Origin: JAEXOD01 sp963663265
GTDB taxonomy: Bacteria > Bacteroidota > Ignavibacteria > Ignavibacteriales > Melioribacteraceae
DNA: 64,000 bases
Reading direction: 5' to 3'
Assembly: GCA_963663265.2 (NCBI GenBank)
Contig: CAXXXM010000001.1
Coordinates: 1 to 64,000 of the forward strand
Part shown: in pieces, positions 39,810 to 48,716 of the stretch
Layout: each line of letters starts with the position of its first letter
How positions within the stretch are numbered: position 1 is the first letter of the stretch
Position numbers and translations under genes: made by a program
The notes under the pieces: generated by a model
The model's input: only the letters and a program-made list of their open reading frames with translations
Databases searched by the model: none
What the model was told of the DNA's origin: nothing

Positions 39810-40157
39810 ATGCAAAGATCTGCAATTTTGTATGAACGAAACAATAAAGCAAATGCTTATTTAACAAAAGAAATTATGGAAGCTTCTCAAGAGAAGTTGT
39901 TAATAAAAATCTATGATTTTGCAATTGTTAACTGCCAAAAAGGTGACTTAGAAAAAACCAATAAAGCAATTACTCAGTTAATAAATGCATTAAATTTTGA
40001 AGATGAAAAAGCAAGAGAAATAGCTACCGGTTTGTATCGTTTATACCAGTTTGCACAGGATCAGATGCGAAAAGGGAAACATGAAATCACATTAAAGATA
40101 TTAAGTGATTTACGTGAAACTTGGTTAATAGTATTTAATAGGAATATGAGGTCATAA
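39810..40157 (+). CDS. fliS: Flagellin export chaperone FliS
   Basis: 115 aa. ANAYLTKEIMEASQEKLL is the standard FliS opening (NxYxxxxV..ASPxxLL), followed by KIYDFAIVNCQKGD and the helical rest ending LRETWLIVFNRN. FliS binds the flagellin C-terminus and prevents early polymerisation before export. It sits between fliC and fliD, one base before fliD. Confidence 0.93.
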   Translation: MQRSAILYERNNKANAYLTKEIMEASQEKLLIKIYDFAIVNCQKGDLEKTNKAITQLINALNFEDEKAREIATGLYRLYQFAQDQMRKGKHEITLKILSDLRETWLIVFNRNMRS

Positions 40158-40158
40158 A

Positions 40159-41919
40159 ATGAGTGTCAATCCTTTATCAACACAAGGAATTGAGAATTTA
40201 GTTACTACATACATACAGAATGAACAGAATAAAACTATTTCTCCCCTTGAAACAAGAAAGTCTAAGTTTAGCACGTTATCAAGTGCGTGGGAAGACTTAA
40301 GCACAAAATTGACATCTTTTAAAACATTATTAAATGAGTTAAAAGTATCAACCTCAAGTTCTTTGTTTAATTCAAAAAAAGCCGCATTATCGTCATCCGA
40401 TTTTTTTACAGCAACCGCCGGAAAAACAGCAAATGCAGGTAACTATTCTGTTAGAGTTAATCAACTTGCAAAAAGTGATTTGCTGGTTTCCAACAGTTTA
40501 GCTTTTACAGCTGATACATATGATATTACAAATATGTCAGGTACACACAAAATACAAATGCAAAGTGGAGATTACTCAAGTTATGTAGATGTTACATTTG
40601 ATGATACTGAAAATAATCAAACCATAATGCAGAAAATAAGTAGTGCAATTAATAGTGACAAGGCAGTAGTTAATAGCACAACAGATAATAAATCTAATTC
40701 ATTTACAGGTGCCGGTGAATTTGTTGTTGATTTAAATGGAACTGAACATAAAATTGAATATGATTATTCAAATACTTCTTATGACGATGTAGTAGCTGAC
40801 TTAAAATCTAAAATAGGTGATATTAGTGGTCTTACTACTTCAATTGATAGTACAACAGGACAATTAAGTATTAGTGTTGAAGATTCTGCAAAATATATTT
40901 CCATAAAAGGTGCTGATGATACCGGAGGAGCTTTAAGTTTTTTGGGGATTGATGTTACAAAGGAAAAATCAGCTGCCGGTATAAGTACCGCATCTGTATT
41001 TGCTCCATCAACCGGTAATACAAAATTATCAATTTCAGCTGATAGTACTGGTTATGACAATAGATTAATATTATCGGATATTTCAGGTTCTGCTTTATCA
41101 AGTGTTGGTATTACTTCAGCTATTTTATCTAATCGAACTGTTATTGCTGATGATAATAGTGCCGGTTTTGTTTATGCTGCTAATAGCACAACTGATAATC
41201 AGTTAAATGCAAAATTAAATTTTAATGGAATAAATATTCAACGTAACACGAATAGCATAACAGACCTTGTTGCAGGCGTAACATTTTCCTTAACCGGTGT
41301 AATGGAAGCTACAACAAAAACTGTTGATGTTACAGTTGATGCTGATACTGATACAATTAAAGGGAAACTGCAAGATTTCATTAAGCAGTTTAATTCGGTT
41401 TATTCTACACTAAAAAACAGATCGACTTCTGATAAATATTCCAGAGGTGTATTTACAAGCGATGCATCTGCCCAAAGTTTGTTAAGAACATTTACTACTA
41501 CGGCAATGGGTAAAGTAAGTGGAGCTTCCGATTCAACATTTTCAAGATTATCAGGACTTGGAATTACATTTGACCCTGAAACAGGATTAACTTTAGATGA
41601 TGAAAGCAAATTGACTAAAGCTATTTCGGATAATGGAAGTGATGTGGCAAATTTGTTTTATGGCTCAGATGGAATAGCCACAACTTTATATAAAACTGCG
41701 GATAGTTTTTTAGGTTCTACCGGTGTAATTGCTAATGTAAAAAATGCTTATGATAAAAATATTAAGTACTTATCGGATAAAATAACATCAATTCAAACCC
41801 GTATTGATAAAAATTCGGATACTTTACGTAATAAATATCTTGATATGCAACAACAATATACATTGATGCTTAGTAATCAAAATACATTAAATTCATTAAT
41901 GGGTAGTAGTAGTTATTAA
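40159..41919 (+). CDS. fliD: Flagellar filament cap protein FliD
   Basis: 586 aa, within the normal range. The N-terminus (GIENLVTTYIQNEQNKTISP, then RKSKFSTLSSAWEDLSTKL) is the FliD_N coiled coil. The C-terminus (LQDFIKQFNSVYSTLKNRS, SKLTKAISDNGSDVANLFYG, YTLMLSNQNTLNSLMGSSS) is FliD_C with its terminal coiled coil. The pentameric cap sits at the filament tip and places flagellin subunits. Ser/Thr/Asp-rich middle domains are typical. The small ORF and flgM follow closely. Confidence 0.95.
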   Translation: MSVNPLSTQGIENLVTTYIQNEQNKTISPLETRKSKFSTLSSAWEDLSTKLTSFKTLLNELKVSTSSSLFNSKKAALSSSDFFTATAGKTANAGNYSVRVNQLAKSDLLVSNSLAFTADTYDITNMSGTHKIQMQSGDYSSYVDVTFDDTENNQTIMQKISSAINSDKAVVNSTTDNKSNSFTGAGEFVVDLNGTEHKIEYDYSNTSYDDVVADLKSKIGDISGLTTSIDSTTGQLSISVEDSAKYISIKGADDTGGALSFLGIDVTKEKSAAGISTASVFAPSTGNTKLSISADSTGYDNRLILSDISGSALSSVGITSAILSNRTVIADDNSAGFVYAANSTTDNQLNAKLNFNGINIQRNTNSITDLVAGVTFSLTGVMEATTKTVDVTVDADTDTIKGKLQDFIKQFNSVYSTLKNRSTSDKYSRGVFTSDASAQSLLRTFTTTAMGKVSGASDSTFSRLSGLGITFDPETGLTLDDESKLTKAISDNGSDVANLFYGSDGIATTLYKTADSFLGSTGVIANVKNAYDKNIKYLSDKITSIQTRIDKNSDTLRNKYLDMQQQYTLMLSNQNTLNSLMGSSSY

Positions 41920-41923
41920 TTCT

Positions 41924-42250
41924 ATGGAAATTACAGAAATAAGTAGCCGTATAAAAGCAAATTTGGTTAACATTGATAACTGTTTAGACAGTATGGAAGG
42001 GGACTCTTATATACCTAATAATACAAAGATAACTTTGTATGTTACCGAAATTAAGGAATTATTTGAAAATTTAAGAAATAATTATCCTTCTGAAGTAGTT
42101 GAAAAACTAAAAAAAGAAGTCGGTTTATTAACTAAACTAATTGATAAAAAATTCGATAATGTTATTAAAAATAAAAATATTGAGCTTCAAGAGTTAAGTA
42201 AACAATTGAACTCATTACAAAATCAAAAAAAAATTGTTAATTACAGGTGA
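41924..42250 (+). CDS. Small coiled-coil protein in the fliD-flgM gap (FliT/FlgN-like?)
   Basis: 108 aa, four bases after fliD. It is all-helical with heptad-like spacing, particularly residues 55-105 (SEVVEKLKKEVGLLTKLIDK; ELQELSKQLNSLQNQK). I see no signature that fixes a family. Export chaperones such as FliT usually lie directly after fliD and have this size and make-up, so a FliD/FlgK-type chaperone is the best guess from position. Confidence 0.5.
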   Translation: MEITEISSRIKANLVNIDNCLDSMEGDSYIPNNTKITLYVTEIKELFENLRNNYPSEVVEKLKKEVGLLTKLIDKKFDNVIKNKNIELQELSKQLNSLQNQKKIVNYR

Positions 42251-42255
42251 AATAA

Positions 42256-42531
42256 ATGGACATTAAAAGTCTTGGCAACAACAGTATAAATGTATATACC
42301 CGTCCGGCAACAAATAATAATCAACCAGATACCACTAATTCAATTCAGGCAAAAAACAATACTATGTCAGATAAATTGGAAATATCTAAAAAAGCTCGTG
42401 AATTGCAGCAACAAGAAACTGCTACTCAAGATTTTGGCAAAATAAGAAGCAAGATAGATTCCGGTTATTATAATACGCCAGAAGTATCTCAACAGGTTGC
42501 TGAAAAGCTGTATAGCGAAATATTTAAATAA
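42256..42531 (+). CDS. flgM: Anti-sigma-28 factor FlgM
   Basis: 91 aa. The order is FlgM-like: an unstructured N-terminus rich in Asn/Thr, then DKLEISKKARELQ (residues 39-51), then IRSKIDSGYYNTPEVSQQVAEKL, which matches the FlgM sigma-binding helices. FlgM holds FliA until the hook-basal body is finished, then is exported. It ends the fliD gene group. The sigma-28 promoter of fliC in this window is its expected target. Confidence 0.88.
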   Translation: MDIKSLGNNSINVYTRPATNNNQPDTTNSIQAKNNTMSDKLEISKKARELQQQETATQDFGKIRSKIDSGYYNTPEVSQQVAEKLYSEIFK

Positions 42532-42673
42532 TAATCGAATTATTTAATAAATTATTTAACCCCTCCAAACAAAAAAATTAATTAATTGCTTATCTGTTAT
42601 TGCAAGTTTTAGACAAATTAATTAATATACATTTGAAATTTTTTCTATAAACTAATAATGATTGGTGATTTTA

Positions 42674-43369
42674 TTGCACGGGGATCTTCAAAACAATAAA
42701 CTTCTAATTCTTGGAAAACTTGCTGCAAGTTTAGCTCATGAAGTAAGAAATCCTTTGTCAGTACTAAAGCTTAATTTAGATTATTTAGCCCTATGTAAAG
42801 ACGAACTAAATAATGAATTAATTGAAAGTATAGATGCATGTAGAAGTGCAGCCGAGCGTATACAGGTTTTGATGGAAAATACGCTCGACTTTTCACGTCG
42901 CTCAAATAAAGACGTTGAAGAATATTCAATACAGGACTTGTTTCGTCATTCAACAGTTTTGCTTGACGGCGAATTAAAAAAGAAAAACCTTTCTCTTTTA
43001 TTCTCTTACCCAGAACCAATTCCTAAAATTTTTGTTGATAAAAACAAAATATTACAAGTTTTTGTAAATTTGATTAACAATGCTATTGAAGCAAGTAATA
43101 ATAATAATAAAATAGAAATTGCAGTAGTAAAAGCAAAAACAAATATTGTTATAGAAATTAAAGATTATGGTGTTGGGATTAAAGAAGAAGATAAGATTAA
43201 AATATTTAAGGATTTTTATACAAATAAGCCAACAGGAACGGGTTTAGGATTAAGTGTGTGCAAGATGCTTTTAGCAGAAATTGGAGCAGACTTAAATTTT
43301 GAGAGTAAAGAAGGTGAGGGGAGTAAATTTTTTATAACATTTCCGCAGAAAAACATTGGGGAATATTAA
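42674..43369 (+). CDS. Flagellar-type sensor histidine kinase (FlrB/FleS/NtrB-like)
   Basis: About 231 aa from TTG 42674, chosen because GGTGA (42664-42668) lies 5 nt upstream; other in-frame starts are TTG 42662 and GTG 42665. HisKA domain with LGKLAASLAHEVRNPLSVLK (phospho-His in AHEVRNP). The ATPase has VNLINNAIEAS (N box), KDYGVGIKEED (G1) and GTGLGLSVCKML (G2). There is no membrane segment and no sensor domain of note, so it is a soluble kinase responding to an internal cue. The next gene, a sigma-54 activator, overlaps by TAATG. Position between flgM and che genes supports flagellar control. Confidence 0.87.
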   Translation: MHGDLQNNKLLILGKLAASLAHEVRNPLSVLKLNLDYLALCKDELNNELIESIDACRSAAERIQVLMENTLDFSRRSNKDVEEYSIQDLFRHSTVLLDGELKKKNLSLLFSYPEPIPKIFVDKNKILQVFVNLINNAIEASNNNNKIEIAVVKAKTNIVIEIKDYGVGIKEEDKIKIFKDFYTNKPTGTGLGLSVCKMLLAEIGADLNFESKEGEGSKFFITFPQKNIGEY

Positions 43370-44757
43370 TGAAACCGAAGATTTTAGTTATTGATGACGA
43401 TAATTTGATATGTTTGTCGCTTAAAAAAATACTTATTAAGCTTGATTACGATGTTGAAATCTGCATGGAAGGCGGAAAAGCTATTGAGACTGTTGAAATT
43501 ACTTCCCCTGATATAATTCTGTTGGATTATTATCTAACAACACATAATGGCTTAGAAATATTAAACGAATTGCAGAAACGATTTTCGGATATTCCTGTTG
43601 TAATGATTACAGCATATAGTGATGTTAGAATAGCCGTTACGGCAATGAAAACCGGTGCGTATGATTTTTTACTAAAACCAATCGACTTAGAACAGTTAAA
43701 TTTAGTATTAGAAAAATGTGTGAACCATTTAAGGCTGAAGCAAGAGGTTGATGCATTACGCTCAATTGTTGATAGTGAAGTTGTTACAAGAGATATGTTG
43801 GGAAAAAGCAAACCCATTCAAAAATTATTAAAAGAAGTTGATAAACTGTCGGCGAGTGAAGATACAACAATCCTTTTAGAGGGCGAAAGCGGAACAGGTA
43901 AAGAAGTCTTTGCAAAATATATTCACCAAGCAAGTCCAAGAAAAAATAAAGTATTTATTTCAATCAATTGTGGTTCAATACCAAAAGAATTAGCTGAAAG
44001 CGAATTATTTGGGCACGAAAAAGGGGCTTTTACCGGTGCATCCTTAAAAACCAAATTGGGTAAATTTGAACTTGCAGACGGCGGGACTCTTTTGTTAGAT
44101 GAAATTGGAGAATTGAGTTTAGATATGCAGGTAAAATTATTGCGTGTTTTGCAAGAGCGAAAATTTTATAGGCTTGGTGGTGAAAAAGAAGTTGCTGTGA
44201 ATGTACGAGTGATTGCAGCAACAAATAAAAATTTGGAAGAAGAGGTTAAAAAAGGGAATTTTAGAGAGGATTTGTTTTATAGGATTAATGTTGCAAAATT
44301 AACTGTACCACCATTACGAGAAAGAAAAGATGATATACCAAATTTAGCTTATTTTTTCTTGAACGAATTTTCAAAAAAGTTTAATAAACAAGTGGTTGAT
44401 GTTGACGAAGATGTTTTAACATTACTTAAATCGCAGTATTGGAAAGGGAATGTTAGAGAATTACGGAATGCCTTTGAGCGAGCGATGTTGATGCTTGATA
44501 GTAATAGATTAAAAACGAGTCATTTTAGTTTTTTAGGGCTTCCTAAGGATGCTGAGCCAACAGAAGATGAATTTATATTAAAAATTCCGAAAGAAGGGAT
44601 AAGTATTGATGTTGTAGTTAAAAACTTAATACAAAAAACTTTAGAAATAACAAAAGGCAATCAAGTAAAAGCAGCAAAAGTATTAGGTTTGTCAAGGTCA
44701 AAGCTAAGATATCGAATGGAACAATTAAATATTGAAGTTACTAAACAAATTCAATAA
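43369..44757 (+). CDS. Sigma-54-dependent response regulator (FlrC/FleR/NtrC-like)
   Basis: 462 aa in three parts. Receiver 1-120 with phospho-Asp 53 (DIILLDYYL) and LLKPID with the Lys. AAA+ 140-380 with Walker A GESGTGKE near 172, the sigma-54 contact GAFTGA near 219, Walker B GGTLLLDEIGEL, and RVIAATNKNLEEEV. Fis-type helix-turn-helix at the end (GNQVKAAKVLGLSRSKLRYR). Phosphorylated by the kinase upstream, it should open sigma-54 promoters; the TGGCAC-N5-TTGCAT site before flgB is the clear candidate target. Confidence 0.93.
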   Translation: MKPKILVIDDDNLICLSLKKILIKLDYDVEICMEGGKAIETVEITSPDIILLDYYLTTHNGLEILNELQKRFSDIPVVMITAYSDVRIAVTAMKTGAYDFLLKPIDLEQLNLVLEKCVNHLRLKQEVDALRSIVDSEVVTRDMLGKSKPIQKLLKEVDKLSASEDTTILLEGESGTGKEVFAKYIHQASPRKNKVFISINCGSIPKELAESELFGHEKGAFTGASLKTKLGKFELADGGTLLLDEIGELSLDMQVKLLRVLQERKFYRLGGEKEVAVNVRVIAATNKNLEEEVKKGNFREDLFYRINVAKLTVPPLRERKDDIPNLAYFFLNEFSKKFNKQVVDVDEDVLTLLKSQYWKGNVRELRNAFERAMLMLDSNRLKTSHFSFLGLPKDAEPTEDEFILKIPKEGISIDVVVKNLIQKTLEITKGNQVKAAKVLGLSRSKLRYRMEQLNIEVTKQIQ

Positions 44758-44860
44758 AATTTCGATTATTCTTTTTAGATAATGAAAAAACCGTATTGAT
44801 AAAAATAAATAATGTTGTATTTTAAAGCTAAGGTTAAAGACTTAAAATAGGTATGTAGAA

Positions 44861-46243
44861 ATGGAAAACTATTCAGAAGAAATTATAAAAGCACTTGAAG
44901 GATTAAAATCATCAAATCCGCAAGAAAGAAGAAGTGCTGTTGAAACAATTGGCTTTAGTAGTGAAATTACTGAACATGTAGCTAAACTGTTGGTAAGCAG
45001 ATTAGCCGATACCGATAAGGGTGTAAGGGATGCTGTGTCAGTTGCATTAATTAACCTTGATTATCCTTTAATAGGTTCTCTCGTTGTTCCATTTGTTTCA
45101 TCTACTGAAATATCAATCCGGAATCTTGCCGGTGAAGTTTTATTGAAAAAAGGTTTATCTGTAGTAGATGATATGTTAGAATACTTGGATAAAGGGGATG
45201 ATGATGATAAAAAATTTGTTATTGATATATTAGGATTGATTGGTGATAAAAAACCAGCACCAAAGATTTTAGAAATTTTACACACTACCGAAAATGAAAA
45301 TGTTGTTTTAGCTTGTATAGAAGCACTTGGCAATATTAAGTGCGATAATAGCGTAGCTGAAATAATTAAGTTTTATTCAGTTAGTGAATTATATAGTCCC
45401 ACAATAATTGAAGCACTCGGAAAAATCGGTTCAGATGATGCATTGCAATTTATTATGCAAAAATTCCATGATGTTGATGAACTTACAAAGTTTTCAATGA
45501 TTGAAAGCTTTGGTTTAATTGGCAATGAGGAATCATTTTTCTTAATCTTATCAGATTTAAGGAATCTAAGTGGACCTACTGCCTGGGCAGCCGTTGAAAC
45601 ATTAAATATGTTAAAAGACAAGTTGTCATTAGATGTTCCATATGATGAACATATGAAAAATGCAATTTTAAAAACCTTAAATGAAGGGGATGTTAGATTT
45701 AAAAGAGCAGCTTCAAATTTGATAAGTGTATTTAACGATAAAGAAATAATAGAGGCTTGTTTTAAAATTTACGGTGAAGATGCTGAAATTAATGATAATA
45801 TTAAAGCCAAATTTATAGAAAAACCAAATTTGTTTTATAATAAACTTAGTGATTCTTTAAAGAAAACCCCGTCAAATCTAAAACAAATAATTGAATTATT
45901 TAAAGAGATTTTAGAGATTGAAGGCGGAAACGAATTAAGAAATTTAAACCAGATAGAATTTTATAATTTATGCGATGTTTTTACCACATGTCTGGAAAAT
46001 CCTGATGAAGAGATCAGAAGAAACAGTATTGAAATGTTATTTTTCTTAAATTCTGATACAGCTTTTATGTTTATAGATAAAATGATAAATGATAACGATT
46101 TTTGGAATAAAATAAGATTATTGGAGATATTGGAATACTTTGATGATCCAAGGGGAAAAGAAGCAATACAAAAACTTGCAGATGATCCAGAAGAAATGGT
46201 AAGTGAAAAAGCAAAAAACTTATTACAAGCAAAAGAACAATAA
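44861..46243 (+). CDS. HEAT-repeat protein at the head of the chemotaxis operon
   Basis: 460 aa of helical repeats of about 30-37 residues with HEAT/PBS-lyase-type pattern (SNPQERRSAVETIGF, LADTDKGVRDAVSVAL, ENVVLACIEALGNIK, NPDEEIRRNSIEMLFFL, DDPRGKEAIQKLADDPEEMV). No catalytic motif, signal peptide or membrane segment is seen. It lies 24 nt before cheR and is the first gene of the che operon. HEAT proteins bind other proteins, so it may organise the signalling proteins; nothing more can be said. Confidence 0.8.
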   Translation: MENYSEEIIKALEGLKSSNPQERRSAVETIGFSSEITEHVAKLLVSRLADTDKGVRDAVSVALINLDYPLIGSLVVPFVSSTEISIRNLAGEVLLKKGLSVVDDMLEYLDKGDDDDKKFVIDILGLIGDKKPAPKILEILHTTENENVVLACIEALGNIKCDNSVAEIIKFYSVSELYSPTIIEALGKIGSDDALQFIMQKFHDVDELTKFSMIESFGLIGNEESFFLILSDLRNLSGPTAWAAVETLNMLKDKLSLDVPYDEHMKNAILKTLNEGDVRFKRAASNLISVFNDKEIIEACFKIYGEDAEINDNIKAKFIEKPNLFYNKLSDSLKKTPSNLKQIIELFKEILEIEGGNELRNLNQIEFYNLCDVFTTCLENPDEEIRRNSIEMLFFLNSDTAFMFIDKMINDNDFWNKIRLLEILEYFDDPRGKEAIQKLADDPEEMVSEKAKNLLQAKEQ

Positions 46244-46267
46244 TTACTTATAGAAGTAGGTAAAATC

Positions 46268-47179
46268 ATGATGAATCAATTTTCAAATTCTTCAAATAAT
46301 AGACCATTTCCACAATTTAACTTTGGTCTTTCATCAAAGAATGAGGTTAAACTTTCAGATCAGACTTTTGAAGAATGGAGAAAATATATATATGAATTAT
46401 GTGGAATATATTTTCAAGACAACAAGAAGTATTTACTTGAAAGCAGACTTCAAAAAAGGATAAGTTTTTTAGGTATAGATAGTTTTGAGAAGTATTTGGA
46501 GTATGTAAAGTTTAATCCAAATAGAAGTGCAGAATTAAAATATCTTTATGAAGTAATAACAATAAATGAAACATTCTTTTTTAGAAATCAACCACAGCTT
46601 GATGCATTAGTTACAACAGTTGTTCCACAAATATTAAATTCTCCATATAAAACGAACAAAAACAGACTAAGAATATGGTCGGCAGCATCCTCATCGGGTG
46701 AAGAAGCATACTCCACAGCGATGATATTAAATGAATTGATTAAACCAAAGTATCCAGCATTAAACGTAGAAATTATTGGAACTGACATAAATTATCAAGT
46801 TGTTGAAACTGCCAAGAGTGGAATATTTAGAGAATACTCAATTAGAAATACGCCGGCATACTATTTAAAAAAATATTTCAAAACAGTAGGCAATACATTT
46901 GAAATAGACCCAATGATAAAAAGGATGGTAAGTTTTAAAATACTTAATTTGTATGATGATGCAAGTATGCGGATGATGAACAATTTTGATATTATATTTT
47001 GTGCTAATGTGTTGATTTATTTTGATATGAAGTCTAAAATGAAAGTTGTGTCACAGTTATATGATGGACTAAACAGGGATGGTTACCTGTTTATTGGGTA
47101 TTCAGAAACATTACATGGAATATCAAAAGCATTTAAATTGATAAGCTTTCCAAAAACAATTGGATATAAAAAGGAGTAA
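46268..47179 (+). CDS. cheR: Chemotaxis protein methyltransferase CheR
   Basis: 303 aa. An N-terminal helical domain (EEWRKYIYELCGIYFQDNKK, LESRLQKRISFLGI) is followed by the SAM domain: ITINETFFFRNQPQLDAL, LRIWSAASSSGEEAYS (SAM loop), EIIGTDINYQVVETA, DIIFCANVLIYFD and YLFIGYSETL. CheR methylates glutamates of chemoreceptors for adaptation. A poorly ordered Asn/Ser-rich stretch of some 25 residues precedes the domain. No receptor gene is in the window. It is followed 7 nt later by cheY. Confidence 0.95.
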   Translation: MMNQFSNSSNNRPFPQFNFGLSSKNEVKLSDQTFEEWRKYIYELCGIYFQDNKKYLLESRLQKRISFLGIDSFEKYLEYVKFNPNRSAELKYLYEVITINETFFFRNQPQLDALVTTVVPQILNSPYKTNKNRLRIWSAASSSGEEAYSTAMILNELIKPKYPALNVEIIGTDINYQVVETAKSGIFREYSIRNTPAYYLKKYFKTVGNTFEIDPMIKRMVSFKILNLYDDASMRMMNNFDIIFCANVLIYFDMKSKMKVVSQLYDGLNRDGYLFIGYSETLHGISKAFKLISFPKTIGYKKE

Positions 47180-47186
47180 TTAATTC

Positions 47187-47552
47187 ATGAAAAAAGTGAT
47201 TTTAATAGCCGATGATTCACCAACAATAAGAAAATTTGTAACATTTTCTTTAACAATGCATGGCTTTGAAGTAGTATCAGCAATAGATGGAATGGAAGCA
47301 ATGGAGTTGTTACCAAAATACAATGTGGATTTGGTAATCACGGATTTAAATATGCCTAATATGGATGGCTTTGAACTAATAAGAACAATTAGGCAAAATG
47401 AAGATTATAAAGATATTCCAGTAATAATTTTATCTTCATTAGCTGGAAGTGAAGAAATTGAAAGAGGTATGAGTTCAGGAGCCAACTCTTATTTGGTTAA
47501 ACCTTTTGACCCAAAACGTATTCAATATGAAGTTGCAAAATATTTAAATTAA
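47187..47552 (+). CDS. cheY: CheY-like single-domain response regulator 1
   Basis: 121 aa, a receiver only. The acidic pair is at D9-D10 (ILIADDSPTIRKF), phospho-Asp at 53 (LVITDLNMPNMDGFEL), the Thr/Ser position at IILSSLAG and Lys at SYLVKPFDP. It carries PTIRKF like CheY-type adaptors. Two separate CheY genes in tandem suggest one acts on the motor and the other as a phosphate sink or on another output; which does which cannot be read. Confidence 0.88.
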   Translation: MKKVILIADDSPTIRKFVTFSLTMHGFEVVSAIDGMEAMELLPKYNVDLVITDLNMPNMDGFELIRTIRQNEDYKDIPVIILSSLAGSEEIERGMSSGANSYLVKPFDPKRIQYEVAKYLN

Positions 47553-47562
47553 TGGAGTCTGT

Positions 47563-47940
47563 ATGGAGTTAAAATTTTTAGTGGTGGATGATTCAGTAAC
47601 AATGAGACGTATTGTTATCAATTCATTAAAAAATCTTGGATACAATAATTATGTTGAAGCTGCTGATGGTGCGGATGCTTTAAGTAAGTTAAATGCAGAT
47701 TCGTCAATTAATTTTGTTATAACGGATTGGAATATGCCGGTAATGTCGGGGTTAGAGTTAACAAAATCGATAAGAACCGCACCTAATTTAGAAAAACTTC
47801 CCATTTTAATGGTTACAACCCGTGGAGTTAAAGAAGATATTGTTGAGGCGTTACAAGCCAGAGTAAATAACTATGTTATAAAGCCATTTACTCCTCAAAT
47901 ATTAAAAGAAAAAATCGAATCAATATTAGCTACAAATTAG
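47563..47940 (+). CDS. cheY: CheY-like single-domain response regulator 2
   Basis: 125 aa. LKFLVVDDSVTMRRIVINSLKNLGY closely follows the E. coli CheY opening. The phospho-Asp is D55 in FVITDWNMPVMSGLEL, with VTTRG and NYVIKPFTP for the Thr and Lys positions. Of the two CheY genes this one looks more like the classical motor-binding CheY. It comes 8 nt before cheZ, its likely phosphatase. Confidence 0.9.
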   Translation: MELKFLVVDDSVTMRRIVINSLKNLGYNNYVEAADGADALSKLNADSSINFVITDWNMPVMSGLELTKSIRTAPNLEKLPILMVTTRGVKEDIVEALQARVNNYVIKPFTPQILKEKIESILATN

Positions 47941-47948
47941 AGGTTTAA

Positions 47949-48713
47949 ATGCAAAAAATATCAGGAAATATGTCAGAAATTTTCTCGAAACTCAATGACT
48001 TAAAAAATGTTTTTAAGTTTGGAGAAAAGATTGTTCCTATTATTCAAAGTTTAATTGAGTTTATGAAGGAAATTGTACCTCTAATTGAAAGTATTAATAC
48101 TTCGATTTCCGAGAGTACTGCTCAAATGCCAAAAGCATCAAATCAGATAAACAATGTTACAACACAAACAGAAATGGCTACAACGGAAATACTTGATATT
48201 GTAGACAATATAACTAACCAAATAATGGAAATTGAGAATATTTTTAATTCATTTACTGACAAACAATCACGCAATGATGAAATTAAAAGTATAATTTTAG
48301 AAAAATATGGGAATGATGAATTCTTAATTGGGTTATTAAAAGAGTATTTAAGTAACAATGATTACCATGCTGCATTTGATAAAATTCGTGAAATATTAAG
48401 TCATACAAATAATGACATATTCCAAATTACTTTATCGTTACAAGTGCAAGATATCACTACTCAACAATTGGCGGCAGTTAACCATTTGATTGATTCAGTT
48501 AATACAAAACTTACATCCTTGATCAAAGAAATAGATCAATCTGATATAAGAGAAGATATGAAGACCATAAGTATCGAAGCCCCTGTTGGTGCAAATTTTG
48601 ATCCTAATGCTAAATATGATCGTTCAGAATCTCGTCAACAAAATGTTGATGAGATTGTTGCACAACAAAAACAACAAGCTTCTCAAGCAGAAATTGATAA
48701 ATTATTTTCATAG
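47949..48713 (+). CDS. cheZ: CheZ-like CheY-P phosphatase
   Basis: 254 aa, mostly helical. LSLQVQDITTQQLAAVNHLI (residues about 163-181) matches the CheZ active helix MAQDFQDLTGQV: D168 and Q172 here stand for catalytic D143 and Q147. A flexible linker leads to the C-terminal SQAEIDKLFS, like the DQVDDLLSSL peptide that binds CheY. CheZ speeds up dephosphorylation of CheY-P. It sits just after the CheY pair and before cheA. The long helical N-terminus (1-110) is not obviously CheZ, hence some caution. Confidence 0.82.
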   Translation: MQKISGNMSEIFSKLNDLKNVFKFGEKIVPIIQSLIEFMKEIVPLIESINTSISESTAQMPKASNQINNVTTQTEMATTEILDIVDNITNQIMEIENIFNSFTDKQSRNDEIKSIILEKYGNDEFLIGLLKEYLSNNDYHAAFDKIREILSHTNNDIFQITLSLQVQDITTQQLAAVNHLIDSVNTKLTSLIKEIDQSDIREDMKTISIEAPVGANFDPNAKYDRSESRQQNVDEIVAQQKQQASQAEIDKLFS

Positions 48714-48716
48714 CCT

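Noticed and set aside
42658..42700. ATG 42658 as the histidine kinase start with a frameshift
   Set aside because: It has no ribosome site, and TTG 42674 with GGTGA upstream explains the gene without any frameshift.
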